A stretch of DNA of 64,000 nucleotides from NCBI GenBank assembly GCA_002471665.1, contig DKQK01000028.1, positions 62,001 to 126,000 on the forward strand, in the 5' to 3' direction. The translations under genes and the position numbers were made by a program. The notes under the pieces were generated by a model, which saw only the letters and a program-made list of their open reading frames with translations, was not told where the DNA came from and made no database searches. Within the stretch, counting starts at the first letter, position 1. The number at the start of each line of letters is the position of its first letter. This document shows positions 51,658 through 60,531 of this stretch, piece after piece. The DNA is from Gammaproteobacteria bacterium UBA7310. GTDB taxonomy: Bacteria; Pseudomonadota; Gammaproteobacteria; Pseudomonadales; Ketobacteraceae.

Positions 51658-51948
51658 CTATTTCTGACACTTATCCATGGCAACGTTTTCGATGTACTTG
51701 GATACTTTGCTGCCCTCTTTGAGATCCGCCACAGAAAAGTTCTTGATTACGTCATCCAAAACACAGCTGCAGGTGCTTTTGAATTGCTCGCCACCGGAGA
51801 ATTCTATACAGGAATCCATAAAGGAACTCTTGTAGCTGTCGAGAAAACGCTTGTCGTCCGCGCTCCCGGCATAGGCCAGATTAAGCCCCAACAGATTAAG
51901 CCCCAAAGAGGCGGCTGCGAATAACTTAATTCCAGGTATCTTTTTCAT
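51658..51948 (-). CDS. Small exported protein with cysteines, unrecognised
   Basis: The 96-residue protein has a signal peptide (FAAASLGLNLLGLNLAYA). The mature part (~68 residues) contains four Cys (DSCIEF, STCSCVLDD, DKCQK), likely forming two disulphides in the periplasm. A 15-bp tandem repeat in the hydrophobic core encodes LGLNL twice. The gene is followed by a convergent neighbour only 3 bases away. There is no recognised family. Confidence 0.7.
   Translation of the reverse strand: MKKIPGIKLFAAASLGLNLLGLNLAYAGSADDKRFLDSYKSSFMDSCIEFSGGEQFKSTCSCVLDDVIKNFSVADLKEGSKVSKYIENVAMDKCQK
51877..51906. repeat. 15-bp tandem duplication within a signal peptide
   Basis: CAGATTAAGCCCCAA occurs twice, adjacent and identical. 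On the coding strand it gives LGLNL-LGLNL and keeps the frame, so it lengthens the hydrophobic core by five residues. Confidence 0.85.
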
Positions 51949-52060
51949 GTTGCGTCCTTATTGGCCTTGGGTTGTATCGGTACATATGCGCTTTCGGTAT
52001 GGTACTTGAAAATATATAGAATTATGGGCGCAATTGCGAGGGCCAGGGTAAGGATCATGC

Positions 52061-52086
52061 CGCCGGCAGCGGGTTTGCTGCCGGCG
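52061..52086 (-). terminator. GC-rich hairpin after the roadblock-like gene
   Basis: CGCCGGCAGC and GCTGCCGGCG form a perfect 10-bp stem with a 6-base loop, 36 bases past the stop of the minus-strand gene. It lacks a following T run, so it is a terminator-like or mRNA-stabilising structure. Confidence 0.45.
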
Positions 52087-52121
52087 CAGAACATTCCTGT
52101 GGTTGAGCACGATGTTAGCGT

Positions 52122-52493
52122 TTATGCACTTTTGGCCAGGCTTGATAAATCCAGGCTTTCTTCCACTTTCTTGGCAATGGATCGGGCCATGCCCAGGTTG
52201 CCTCTTTTCTTGTCGATGACCACGTACAAGAACACTTCCATGTTGGTTTTTAACAGGCGAATAAGATGATACTGGTCATCCAGTGTGATCAGGATATCCT
52301 CAATGCCGCCTTTGATGCCGAGTGCTCTCATGGTTCTGATCTTGGCTCGCACCACTTCCGTGTTGCCCGCTGCAGCGGTGTCCAGATCAAATTTATCCGC
52401 ACCCTGTTTGCCCATTACCAAACCGGATGAACTGTCCACCAGACAACCACCGATGAATCCTTCAAGTTCCTCTAATCCTGATATATCTGCCAT
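52122..52493 (-). CDS. Roadblock/LC7-like small protein
   Basis: The 123-residue cytosolic protein has the pattern of the roadblock/LC7 fold: ISGLEELEGFIGGCLVDSSSGLVMG, a central helix (NTEVVRAKIRTMRALG), ITLDDQYHLIRLL and FLYVVIDKKRGNLGMARSIAKKVEE. The bacterial relatives usually regulate small Ras-like GTPases (MglA type), but no GTPase gene is here, so it is an orphan. The start at 52493 has AAGGAAAAAGGAA upstream. Its role is unknown. Confidence 0.7.
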   Translation of the reverse strand: MADISGLEELEGFIGGCLVDSSSGLVMGKQGADKFDLDTAAAGNTEVVRAKIRTMRALGIKGGIEDILITLDDQYHLIRLLKTNMEVFLYVVIDKKRGNLGMARSIAKKVEESLDLSSLAKSA

Positions 52494-52788
52494 TTCCTTT
52501 TTCCTTGCTGATGTGGGTAAAGTAAAGGGTAGGTTCAACGGTAGGGTTCATCAAAAACAAGTTGTGCCTTTGGTTGCATTTGTGAACAACGCCAAATTTT
52601 TCAATCTACATTTATTTTGCTGGCATGGATTTTATTTTTCTGAAAATGTACGGGGATTTATGGGTTACAGGTTCAACTTCAAACGCTTACGGATAACCAC
52701 GGAATTGTTTTATAACGTAATGGCTTCCCGGTTTGGAATACTAAGCATCAGGTGTAATGAACAGCGGTTATACCCGGTTGGGTGAACA
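52494..52788. other. 295-bp intergenic region, no gene seen
   Basis: AT-rich region between the roadblock-like gene and the MOSC gene, both on the minus strand. It should hold the promoter of the former; I see no clear dyad or hairpin. Confidence 0.4.
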
Positions 52789-53364
52789 CTAACACTTTTT
52801 TATGCTATCACCGGGCTTAACCATGCCAGCTTGAATGATCTTGGCATTGATGCCGCGCAGATTCAGCGCTTTGCCTGCCGCGGAGTTGACAAACTTCACG
52901 GCATCCCTGCCGAATCGGGACTGAAACTTCTTACAACCCAGATGGGGTTCAGCCGTCACTTCGATCAGGGCAGTGCCGATCTGCAAGCGGGTGCCGGGGG
53001 GCAGATTCGCCGGGCTTAAATCCAGGTCCACGAAAAACTGATCGCCGGCCAGTTTCCAGTGCTGTCGATCCCGGGCGATGGCGGCGATGGCGCGGGCATT
53101 CATCAGATTCAGTTGCATCTCCGGGTGAGCGTGGCCACCGGGGCCTTTGGCATAACCGCGGGCCAGCCAGTTATCCCCCAGTAAACCCCGTTGCGGGCAC
53201 AGTTCGGCCTCAGTCAATTCCCGGCGTTTGCCGACGTCGGGTCGACAGACCACCATCTCCACGGTGCCGCTGAGGCTGGGTGAGCCCTGTATGTGGTTGA
53301 GCTGCGACTCCAGCTCGGTGGTGGTCTTGTGATGGGTGGCAAGCAGGTCCATTTGCGTGGTCAT
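52789..53364 (-). CDS. MOSC-domain protein
   Basis: The 191-residue protein resembles the MOSC (molybdenum cofactor sulfurase C-terminal) fold. VVCRPDVGKRRELTEAELCPQRGLLGDNW is the N-terminal sheet, LDLSPANLPPGTRLQIGTALIEVTAEPHLGCKKF holds the typical Cys, and LNLRGINAKIIQAGMVKPGDSI ends it. Such proteins bind a sulfur or metal group at the conserved Cys (GCKKF). It has no neighbours of Mo-cofactor metabolism, so its substrate is unknown. Confidence 0.85.
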   Translation of the reverse strand: MTTQMDLLATHHKTTTELESQLNHIQGSPSLSGTVEMVVCRPDVGKRRELTEAELCPQRGLLGDNWLARGYAKGPGGHAHPEMQLNLMNARAIAAIARDRQHWKLAGDQFFVDLDLSPANLPPGTRLQIGTALIEVTAEPHLGCKKFQSRFGRDAVKFVNSAAGKALNLRGINAKIIQAGMVKPGDSIKKC

Positions 53365-53418
53365 GGTTTATCGGCCGTTGCTGGTGGGTACGGGTAATGA
53401 TCATAGAATGCCGGGCAA

Positions 53419-54261
53419 CTAGCTGGCAACGGCCAGGCTTTGAAAAAACTGCGCGGAAAAGTCATCGGCCGGGAAAAACGTTTCCACGCGCAATTCATCC
53501 GCGGTGATGTCCAGGGCCGTACCAAAGGTGGAGATCATGCTGAAGATGCGCAGGGTCGCACCATTCCATTGCAGTTCCAGCGGTAACACAGGCTCCGGTG
53601 CGGTGAGAATGGAATCACTTCGCCAACGCTCGGGGATGCTGGGCAGCTGGCACAGTTCGTCGTACAGTTCAGACAATTGCTGATGATCCGGATCGGCAGC
53701 CACTTCCCGTTGCAGACGGGACAGCAGCAAACCGGCCACCTCCGGCCAGTTGCTAATCAGTGGTTGCATACCGTCAGCGGAGAAGGTCAGGCGCATGACG
53801 TTGCGCAGGCCACTGGGATCCACGGCCTGCCACTTGGCTTCGGCATCCCCCAGCAGGTTGATGAAGCGCATGGCGGCGGTATTTTGCAACAACAGGTTCC
53901 AGGCCCGATCCACCACCATCGCCGGATACGGATTGTGATGTTGCAGGGTAAGATCCAAGGCCTGCCTGACTGCGGACATCTCTTCACTGTGCAGCGGCCG
54001 TGCCGGATAGACGGCCGTAAAGCCTGCGCTGTTGAGCAACAGATTGCGATCCCGCAACGGAATATCCAACACCTCCGCCAGTTGCAGAATCATCTCCCGG
54101 CTGGGTTTGGCGCGGCCGGATTCCAGAAAGCTGACATGACGCTGGGATACATCGGCTTCCAACGATAATTCCAGTTGTGAGCGTTTACGGCGTTCACGCC
54201 AGGAGCGCAATAAACGGCCGAATCCATTGTCGTGCTTTTGAGTGAGGGTTGTTGTGCTCAT
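53419..54261 (-). CDS. XRE family regulator with MmyB-like ligand domain
   Basis: The 280-residue protein has an N-terminal helix-turn-helix (FGRLLRSWRERRKRSQLELSLEADVSQRHVSFLESGRAKPSREMILQLAEVL, split across helices) and the C-terminal MmyB-type domain (NAYP-type YPAMVVDRAWNLLLQNTAAMRFINLLG, DPSGLRNVMRL, ADPDHQQLSELYDELCQ). The latter may bind a fatty acid or other ligand. ATG 54261 is the best start (GGA upstream); an upstream frame gives only unlikely residues. The gap to the divergent gene holds a perfect dyad typical for it. Confidence 0.9.
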   Translation of the reverse strand: MSTTTLTQKHDNGFGRLLRSWRERRKRSQLELSLEADVSQRHVSFLESGRAKPSREMILQLAEVLDIPLRDRNLLLNSAGFTAVYPARPLHSEEMSAVRQALDLTLQHHNPYPAMVVDRAWNLLLQNTAAMRFINLLGDAEAKWQAVDPSGLRNVMRLTFSADGMQPLISNWPEVAGLLLSRLQREVAADPDHQQLSELYDELCQLPSIPERWRSDSILTAPEPVLPLELQWNGATLRIFSMISTFGTALDITADELRVETFFPADDFSAQFFQSLAVAS

Positions 54262-54295
54262 GATTCCATTGTCACTGTTTGCTGTGCCGGTGGCG

Positions 54296-54312
54296 ATTAC
54301 CTCTAAGGTAAT
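54296..54312. promoter_or_regulatory. Perfect 17-bp operator in the XRE/membrane-protein gap
   Basis: ATTACCT-CTA-AGGTAAT has 7-bp arms and a 3-bp spacer, centred 43 bases before the XRE start and about 120 before the divergent gene. It probably binds the adjacent MmyB-type regulator. Confidence 0.75.
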
Positions 54313-54425
54313 TGTTTGGCGAAATATGGCAAGCCAGACTGTGATGGTCGGATGGTTGGGTTGTCGTCCGCGCGAGTTGGCAAACACAGCAACCTATACA
54401 GAGATTAATGACGGAGATTAGGGTG

Positions 54426-54767
54426 ATGAAAGCGAGAACAGTAAAACGATGGATTTTGTGGATGGTATTGATTGATTTCAGTGTGTTCAGTGCCTGGGTG
54501 ATGTGGGAAGTGGGTTACTTCGGAATCTGGGCGGCGGGTATGGCGTCTCCCGGTGCCTGGCAAGTGCTCATTGATCTGGTGATCGCCGGTGGCTTGATCT
54601 GCTGGTGGATGGTGGTGGATGCGCGTAAGCGGGGTGTGAACCCCTGGCCCTGGGTGGTCTCCACTTTTGCTTTAGGTACGTTGGTACCACTGGCGTACTT
54701 GTTGTGGCGGGAATATGAACCAAAGCACCAGGAGGTGTTCAATAGTGAACACATCAACCCAGTGTAA
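54426..54767 (+). CDS. Small polytopic membrane protein (DUF2834-like)
   Basis: The 113-residue protein has three membrane helices (WILWMVLIDFSVFSAWVMW, WQVLIDLVIAGGLICWWMVV, WPWVVSTFALGTLVPLAYLLW). The pattern VVDARKRGVNPWPWVV between helices 2 and 3 and the LVPLAYLLWREY end resemble the DUF2834 group of unknown function. The start is uncertain between ATG 54408 and 54426; GGAG lies 10 bases before the latter. It is divergent from the XRE regulator and probably its target. Confidence 0.7.
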   Translation: MKARTVKRWILWMVLIDFSVFSAWVMWEVGYFGIWAAGMASPGAWQVLIDLVIAGGLICWWMVVDARKRGVNPWPWVVSTFALGTLVPLAYLLWREYEPKHQEVFNSEHINPV

Positions 54768-54999
54768 TGGGCGCTAACACAGGCTGCAGCGTACTGAAAC
54801 CGGGCCGGTCGGTACCTTGGTGCCGACCGCTGCCTGATGCATTTGGTTGCACTTCCGCAGCGGGCACTACATCCCGAAACAAATTGACACGGTTAATACC
54901 TTACCGAATTCATCTCAGGTTGTTTTAATAAAACCAGATCGCATCATGGATGATGCCAATATTCCAATAATAATGAATTCATCACAGGATGCTGTCCCT

Positions 55000-57108
55000 A
55001 TGTATAACCTGCCGCAGTTCAATAATCTGGTCGATATGGCCGTGCAACAGGCCTCCCAGCGCAATGCCGCACCCCTGGCAACTTTTCTGAAAGATAACGG
55101 TGCGCAGGATGATGCGGCGAGTTACCAGTCATTGCATGAGGCGGCCTGCGCCATTGCCATGACCCTGCAGGAGAAGGGATTGTCCGGGCGCAATATGCTG
55201 TTGTTGTTTGCCCCGGGCATTGATTATATTCGGGCGTTTTTTGGCTGCCTGTATGCGGGCTGCGTACCGGTACCGGCTTACCCCCCTATGGGCGCTCGTG
55301 ATCTGGATCGTTTGCAGAAAGTGGCCAAGGATTGTGATGCCGGTGCCATTGTTACCAATCAGGCGCTGGCGCCGGTAATCGAACACTGGGTCCAACAGCT
55401 GGGATACGGTGACCGCATGCCCTGTCTGGCTCTGGATCAACTGCTGAATCAGCCCCTGGACAGCGGCTTTCAGCCTTACCAGGCGCAAGCGGATGAGGTT
55501 GCCTTTCTGCAATACACATCCGGTTCCACCGGCCATCCCAAGGGGGTCGAAGTCACCCACGGCAATCTGCTGGCCAACTTCAATCAGATTCTGCATGGCT
55601 TTTTCGCCGGCAACGAACGCCTGGATAAACTGGAGGATCTGCGGGTGGTGATCTGGTTGCCGCCGTTTCACGACATGGGATTGATCGGTGGCGTGTTGAC
55701 ACCCATATTCGCCGGTGCACAGGTGACGCTGATGTCACCATTGACGTTCCTGAAGCGTCCGTTACTGTGGTTGCAAACATTGTCGGACCAAAAAGCCCAT
55801 GTCAGCGGCGGGCCCAACTTCGGTTATCAATACTGTGTGCGTAAAATCTCTGAAGAACAGGCCGCAACACTGGATTTATCCAACTGGCATGTGGCCTTCA
55901 ATGGTGCCGAGCCGATTCAGTCGGCTGCCCTGGATGCTTTCAGCGAACGCTTTCGGGTGAGTGGTTTTGACGCCAAGGCGTTTCTGCCCTGTTACGGCCT
56001 GGCGGAAGCCAGCCTGTTTGTGGCCGGCTCCCCCTCCGGACGCGGCGCACAAACCCTGAAAGCAAAGCTGGACCGGCTTGAGCAGGGGCATTACGAAGCA
56101 GCACTGGAGCAAGCCGCGGCGGCAACCACCACCGATCTGGTCAGTTCCGGCGTGGTTGCCCGGGGCTCAGAAATCAAAATTGTTCACCCCCGTGAATGCC
56201 GGGAGTGTCAGCCTGGCGAAGTGGGCGAAATCTGGATACACAGCCCGTCAGTGGCCCGTGGGTACTGGAACAAGCCCCAGTTCTCCGTTAGCGTATTCAA
56301 TGCCACCATTGAGGGAGATGACAGCGGGCGACATTACCTGCGCAGTGGCGATCTTGGCTTTTTGCTGGATGATGAGCTGTATGTCACCGGCCGCATCAAG
56401 GAAGTCATTATCCTGGCCGGCCGTAACCACTATCCGCAGGATATCGAGCGTACTTTGCAAAGCGCCAATCCCACCTTCCGCACCGGCGGTGGTGCGGCCT
56501 TTGCGGTTACCATCGATGGCAAGGAAGAACTGGTGGTGCTGCAGGAAGTCAGCCGCGCCGCCGCGGATCAAACCGATTACCGCGCCCTGGCGGCGGTGGG
56601 TGTAAAAGCAATTTCCAGTCGTCACGGCGTGACGCCGGCGGAACTGGTGCTGCTGTCCGGGAGTTCCATCCCGAAAACGTCCAGTGGCAAGATTCAGCGG
56701 GCAGACGCCAAACGCCTGTACCAGGAAGGCAAACTGGTGCCGGCGCACCTGTGGCAGGCAGCCAGTAAAACCAAAGCCGTGCAAGCGGGGCCAGCCTTTG
56801 ATAGCGCTGCGGACCATCTGGACTTTTACGATCAGTTGTACGGTGATCTGCAGCAGTGGGTGGCCGACAAGCTGGACATTGACCCCCATCATATCGATCT
56901 GGATGTAACGTTCTCTGAACTGGGTGTGGACTCGGTGGAGGCGGTAGAATTGGTGGATCGACTGCAGGACCGTATCGGGCGGGTGATCCCCGCCATCGAA
57001 CTGTTGCGTTATCCCACTGTCCAGGCCCTGATACAGCACTTTGCCGATGAGCTTGAGGAGCAGGCGTTGCAGAGTGCAAAAACGGTCGATCTGGAGATCG
57101 AGTCCTAG
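55000..57108 (+). CDS. Fatty-acyl-AMP ligase fused to an acyl carrier protein
   Basis: The 702-residue protein activates a fatty acid as acyl-AMP and loads it on its own carrier domain. The adenylation domain (~5-590) carries YTSGSTGHPKG (~172), WLPPFHDMGLIGG, PCYGLAEASLFV, YLRSGDLGFL and the family lysine SGKIQRA. The insertion after the P-loop typical for FAALs is suggested by the long segment FLYVAGS to LSSGVVARG. The ACP (~610-690) has the phosphopantetheine Ser in GVDSVEAVEL (Ser ~645). There is no PKS or NRPS gene near it. The start is uncertain (55000 or 54946); the upstream residues do not match the family. Confidence 0.9.
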   Translation: MYNLPQFNNLVDMAVQQASQRNAAPLATFLKDNGAQDDAASYQSLHEAACAIAMTLQEKGLSGRNMLLLFAPGIDYIRAFFGCLYAGCVPVPAYPPMGARDLDRLQKVAKDCDAGAIVTNQALAPVIEHWVQQLGYGDRMPCLALDQLLNQPLDSGFQPYQAQADEVAFLQYTSGSTGHPKGVEVTHGNLLANFNQILHGFFAGNERLDKLEDLRVVIWLPPFHDMGLIGGVLTPIFAGAQVTLMSPLTFLKRPLLWLQTLSDQKAHVSGGPNFGYQYCVRKISEEQAATLDLSNWHVAFNGAEPIQSAALDAFSERFRVSGFDAKAFLPCYGLAEASLFVAGSPSGRGAQTLKAKLDRLEQGHYEAALEQAAAATTTDLVSSGVVARGSEIKIVHPRECRECQPGEVGEIWIHSPSVARGYWNKPQFSVSVFNATIEGDDSGRHYLRSGDLGFLLDDELYVTGRIKEVIILAGRNHYPQDIERTLQSANPTFRTGGGAAFAVTIDGKEELVVLQEVSRAAADQTDYRALAAVGVKAISSRHGVTPAELVLLSGSSIPKTSSGKIQRADAKRLYQEGKLVPAHLWQAASKTKAVQAGPAFDSAADHLDFYDQLYGDLQQWVADKLDIDPHHIDLDVTFSELGVDSVEAVELVDRLQDRIGRVIPAIELLRYPTVQALIQHFADELEEQALQSAKTVDLEIES

Positions 57109-57115
57109 GATGTTG

Positions 57116-59329
57116 CTACAGGGAATCGATCCATTGCTGCAGTAGGGTTAAGGCTTCCTGATCCGGCATGCTGCTGGCAATGGGCGGCATGCGGTTGTTG
57201 TCCGTGCGGTTCATGCGCGCCCATAACACACTGCGTTGGGCATCGCCACTGGCGATGATGCGGGCATCGGTAATCCCCAGATCACCGGCCTGGGGCAATT
57301 GGTTCAGGGTTTGAGTCTGGGTCAGGCTGAGGGCGTGGCGCAGATCAATGTTCACCGGCGCCGTGCCGCCCGCCTGGTGGCAGAAGGCGCAGTTGCTGTC
57401 CAGATAGGAGCGGCTGCGCTGGCTGAGGCTGGCGCTGCTGTCGTCCAACGCCGCCAGTTTCAGGTACTGACCGGCGGCACCGATGTCAGAGGAAAACAGC
57501 CCGATGTGATTCCAGGTGGTGAGCTGGTTGGCCCGCCGGGTGTCACCGCCTGCCGCATAGTCGAAGCTGCCATTCAGCTGTGTTGTTTTCACTCCCAATA
57601 TGACTCCGGCTGCAGAGACATGGCAGCTCAGGCAGTCGTTGGGGCCGGGGTAGAAATACGCCTGCTGCCGCTGCCCGTTGCTGAAATCGGCATCGGCAAC
57701 GGTGAGGGTTTCCGTGCTGGCCGTGCGCACCAGGTCCGCGTCCGTTTGTTGTTGATTCCAGCGATAGCTGACACCAAACCAGCCTTGCCATTGCCTGATC
57801 AATACGCGGGTTTCCAGGTGCCGGGCAGAATCCGGATCACCGGCAATCATCTCCATGGCAAAATGCTTCACCAGGATACTGCCCACGGGAAACTGCCAGG
57901 GGCTGTTGGCGGCGAAGGTGATGCGTTGTCCGTTGGGGATGGCAATCCAGCGGCGTTTGACGCTGTAATCAGACCACAGGGGGGCATTGACAGCGTATTC
58001 GATCAAACCGCTGGCCGGTATCAGACTGCTGGTGTCGCTAAACAAGCCGGTGTCCGACAGGCGCTCGGGAAAGTCATCAATTGGGTCCGCGCCGCTGCCG
58101 CTTTCAAAGCGATAGAGGCGGCCCCCGTAGCCGGCAATGTACAGCTCGCCCTGTTCATCCTCGCCGAAACCGGCGGGATTTTGCGGGGCGTTGCCCAGGC
58201 TGTCGTTGCGCACGACATTGAACTGGCTGTCCACACTCAGAGACCAGATCCGCGTACTGATGAAGTCGCCATAGATATACTGCCCGGTTAGGTCCGGGGC
58301 CGAGTTGCCACGGTAGACATAGCCCCCGGTGACGGATTGCCCCAGGGAGTGATCATATTCGTAAACCGGCATCCGGTAATCGCCCTGGGGGGCCCCACCG
58401 CGAAACACCTGGCTGCCCTCATACCAGTTCCAGCCGTAGTTACCGCCTTTGGTGACGACGTTGATTTCTTCGATCTGATCCTGGCCGACGTCCGCCAGCC
58501 AGAGGTCTCCCGTGTCGCGATCAAAGGAAAAGCGGTAAGGGTTGCGGAATCCGTAGGCCCAGATTTCCGGCAGGCTGGTGTTACTGCCGACGAACGGATT
58601 GTCGGCGGGGACGTTGTAGCCTGTGCCGGCGGGATCGATGCGCAGCAGCGAGCCCAGCAGGGTTTGGGTATTTTGCCCGTTGCCGTCAGGGTCACCACCG
58701 GAGCCGCCATCACCCAACCCGAAATACAGGTAGCCATCGGGACCGAATTGCAGGGTGCCGCCGTTGTGATTGTCGTAAGGCTGGTCGATGCTCAGCAGGG
58801 GTGTTTCCGTGGCGGGGTCAGCGACGTTCGGGTCGTTGATGGAAACGCTGAAGCGGGACACAACGGAGCGTGGTCCGGCGCCAATGTAGTAAACGTAGAA
58901 ATAACCATTGGAGGCAAAATCGGGATCGAAGGCCAGCCCCAAAAGCCCCATTTCGCCACCACTGATGACCCGGTCCCGCAGGTCGAGAAAGGTGCTGTAG
59001 CCGTTGGCGTCAGGGCTATTGGAAAACACCTGAATCCGGCCGGCCTGTTCAACCACAAACAGGCGGTTACTGCCATCACCGGCATTGGTCAGGTACACCG
59101 GTTGGCTGAAGTCAGGCAGGTCGGGAAACGCATCCACCATACTGATGGGGCCGGAGGAGCGGCTTTGCGGCAATGCGAAGTCTGCGGTGACCGGGCGCTG
59201 TTGCAGGCCGGACGCCGGATTGTCAGTCTGATTGGGGTCGTCATCGTTACCGCCGCTACCGCTACCGCCGCCACAGGCGCCTATCAGGGCCAGCAGTAAA
59301 TATACAATGATCGGTCGTGCCATGAGCAT
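57116..59329 (-). CDS. Quinoprotein (sorbosone/glucose dehydrogenase-like) fused to dihaem c-type domain, lipoprotein
   Basis: The 737-residue protein starts with a lipoprotein signal (LLALIGACGGG). Residues ~60-400 match the PQQ-binding sugar dehydrogenase beta-propeller (GEMGLLGLAFDPDFASNGYFYVYY, NHNGGTLQFGPDGYLYFGLGDGG, IWAYGFRNPYRFSFD, GGNYGWNWYEG). Residues ~430-737 hold a c-type cytochrome-like part with two CxxCH haem sites (CLSCH ~565 and CAFCH ~647), like the dihaem SO_2930 group. The fusion would pass electrons from an oxidised substrate to the haems in one chain at the envelope. It is convergent with the FAAL gene. Confidence 0.9.
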   Translation of the reverse strand: MLMARPIIVYLLLALIGACGGGSGSGGNDDDPNQTDNPASGLQQRPVTADFALPQSRSSGPISMVDAFPDLPDFSQPVYLTNAGDGSNRLFVVEQAGRIQVFSNSPDANGYSTFLDLRDRVISGGEMGLLGLAFDPDFASNGYFYVYYIGAGPRSVVSRFSVSINDPNVADPATETPLLSIDQPYDNHNGGTLQFGPDGYLYFGLGDGGSGGDPDGNGQNTQTLLGSLLRIDPAGTGYNVPADNPFVGSNTSLPEIWAYGFRNPYRFSFDRDTGDLWLADVGQDQIEEINVVTKGGNYGWNWYEGSQVFRGGAPQGDYRMPVYEYDHSLGQSVTGGYVYRGNSAPDLTGQYIYGDFISTRIWSLSVDSQFNVVRNDSLGNAPQNPAGFGEDEQGELYIAGYGGRLYRFESGSGADPIDDFPERLSDTGLFSDTSSLIPASGLIEYAVNAPLWSDYSVKRRWIAIPNGQRITFAANSPWQFPVGSILVKHFAMEMIAGDPDSARHLETRVLIRQWQGWFGVSYRWNQQQTDADLVRTASTETLTVADADFSNGQRQQAYFYPGPNDCLSCHVSAAGVILGVKTTQLNGSFDYAAGGDTRRANQLTTWNHIGLFSSDIGAAGQYLKLAALDDSSASLSQRSRSYLDSNCAFCHQAGGTAPVNIDLRHALSLTQTQTLNQLPQAGDLGITDARIIASGDAQRSVLWARMNRTDNNRMPPIASSMPDQEALTLLQQWIDSL

Positions 59330-59513
59330 GTTGGAGGCTTATCCCATCCATTCAGGTTATCCCTCCATGCTAAAGAAGGATGCGGCACAAAAGAAGGGAT
59401 GCCGTGAAAAAATGCCCTTCTGCACTACGCAGGGCACTGTACCGGCAGGCAATCGGAGAATCGCATTCTGGTGCGCCACGGACGAGCGTTGGCAACACCG
59501 CAGCCAGCCCTGT

Positions 59514-59738
59514 TCAGCAGTGGAACGGAATACGGTGAAAGCCTGAGGAATCGGGGTCGATGGTTACCTTTTCGTATTCGAAGAAGTCACCCCATTGGGC
59601 GGTGGAGGGGCCGATAAACACGGATTTACCTTCTTTCGCCTGGTAACTGGCCAGTTTGTTGCGAATGGAATCGACGGTGGCCGGCTGCTTGGATTGAGCG
59701 TGCCGTGCTGTGTTGGAATTACCAAATAACCATTTCAT
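59514..59738 (-). CDS. Small cytosolic protein, unrecognised
   Basis: The 74-residue protein has a basic N-terminus (MKWLFGNSNTARHAQ), a helix (TVDSIRNKLASYQAKEG) and a beta-like end (KSVFIGPSTAQWGDFFEYEKVTID). There is no signal peptide, and the single Cys is C-terminal. TGGAGC precedes the ATG. No family is recognised, but the frame is supported by the ribosome site and codon use. Confidence 0.6.
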   Translation of the reverse strand: MKWLFGNSNTARHAQSKQPATVDSIRNKLASYQAKEGKSVFIGPSTAQWGDFFEYEKVTIDPDSSGFHRIPFHC

Positions 59739-59911
59739 GGGGTTGCTCCAGAGTGCGTTCTATTTAACTGCTTGGTCTGGAGACAGTTTCCCAAAGTGCA
59801 GGAAATTGCCCAATTAAATTGTCAGGCAAAAAAATGAGACTTAGTTCACGTGCGTTTTGTGCCGCAGCGCTTAATTGGATTATAAGTGTTTGTTTTGTCT
59901 GGGTAGCCAGG

Positions 59912-60484
59912 TTATTGGCCCTGGAGTTTCTCCGCTTCCAGCACCGACACTTTCACACCAATCACCAGTACGCCAATGGTTTCATCGTTGTACTCCATCG
60001 GCACCGAGATCTGGACGGCGTTGGTCTGGGTGCTTTCATCCATCTCAATGGGGCCGATAAACACCTTACCCTGGCCCCCGTTAAAGGATGCGGTGAATTT
60101 TTCCTCGTCGCCCTGCCAGTAGTCGCTGGTGGCCGGATAGGCCGCCACGTTAGCCCCCTGGGCATCCGTCAGAAAGGCTTCACTGTACACATCCGCCTGC
60201 TGAATAATGATGTTCTTAAGGAAGCTTCCGGCTTTGTTTTCCTGCAGTTCCTTGATCAAGGGGGAGGTTCCGGCTTTCCATTCGGCATCGATCTTTTTGA
60301 TCTCATCCAGGCTTTGCTCCTGGCGGTTTTGCTCGCGGATGGCCTGCAGCAGCATACCGTTCTTGGTGAGGAACTTGAGTCCTTCAATCCTCGGCGCCAG
60401 GATCTCTTTCAGGTCCTCTTGGGTCAGTTCAGCATAAGACAGCGGCGAAACCAGCAACAAAGCCATGAACAACATGCGTATCAT
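59912..60484 (-). CDS. Periplasmic Cache/PDC-like protein
   Basis: The 190-residue protein has a signal peptide (MLFMALLLVSPLSYA) and no other membrane helix, so it is soluble in the periplasm. The mature part resembles a stand-alone PDC/Cache fold: long N-terminal helix (LKFLTKNGMLLQAIREQN), then AFLTDAQGANVAAYPATSDYWQGDEEKF (DAQG and W of the ligand site), and a C-terminal VQISVPMEYNDETIGVLVIGVKV strand pair. Such domains sense small molecules when fused to receptors; free forms might act as ligand-carrying partners. ATG 60484 is chosen with GGAGGGA upstream. Confidence 0.82.
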   Translation of the reverse strand: MIRMLFMALLLVSPLSYAELTQEDLKEILAPRIEGLKFLTKNGMLLQAIREQNRQEQSLDEIKKIDAEWKAGTSPLIKELQENKAGSFLKNIIIQQADVYSEAFLTDAQGANVAAYPATSDYWQGDEEKFTASFNGGQGKVFIGPIEMDESTQTNAVQISVPMEYNDETIGVLVIGVKVSVLEAEKLQGQ

Positions 60485-60531
60485 CGGGATTCCCTCCATG
60501 GGTTGGTTCTGTTTTTAAGCTTAGTCCAAAC

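Noticed and set aside
57236..59299. Two long plus-strand frames (351 and 320 residues)
   Set aside because: Both lie opposite the quinoprotein/dihaem gene, which has PQQ-propeller motifs and two CxxCH sites.
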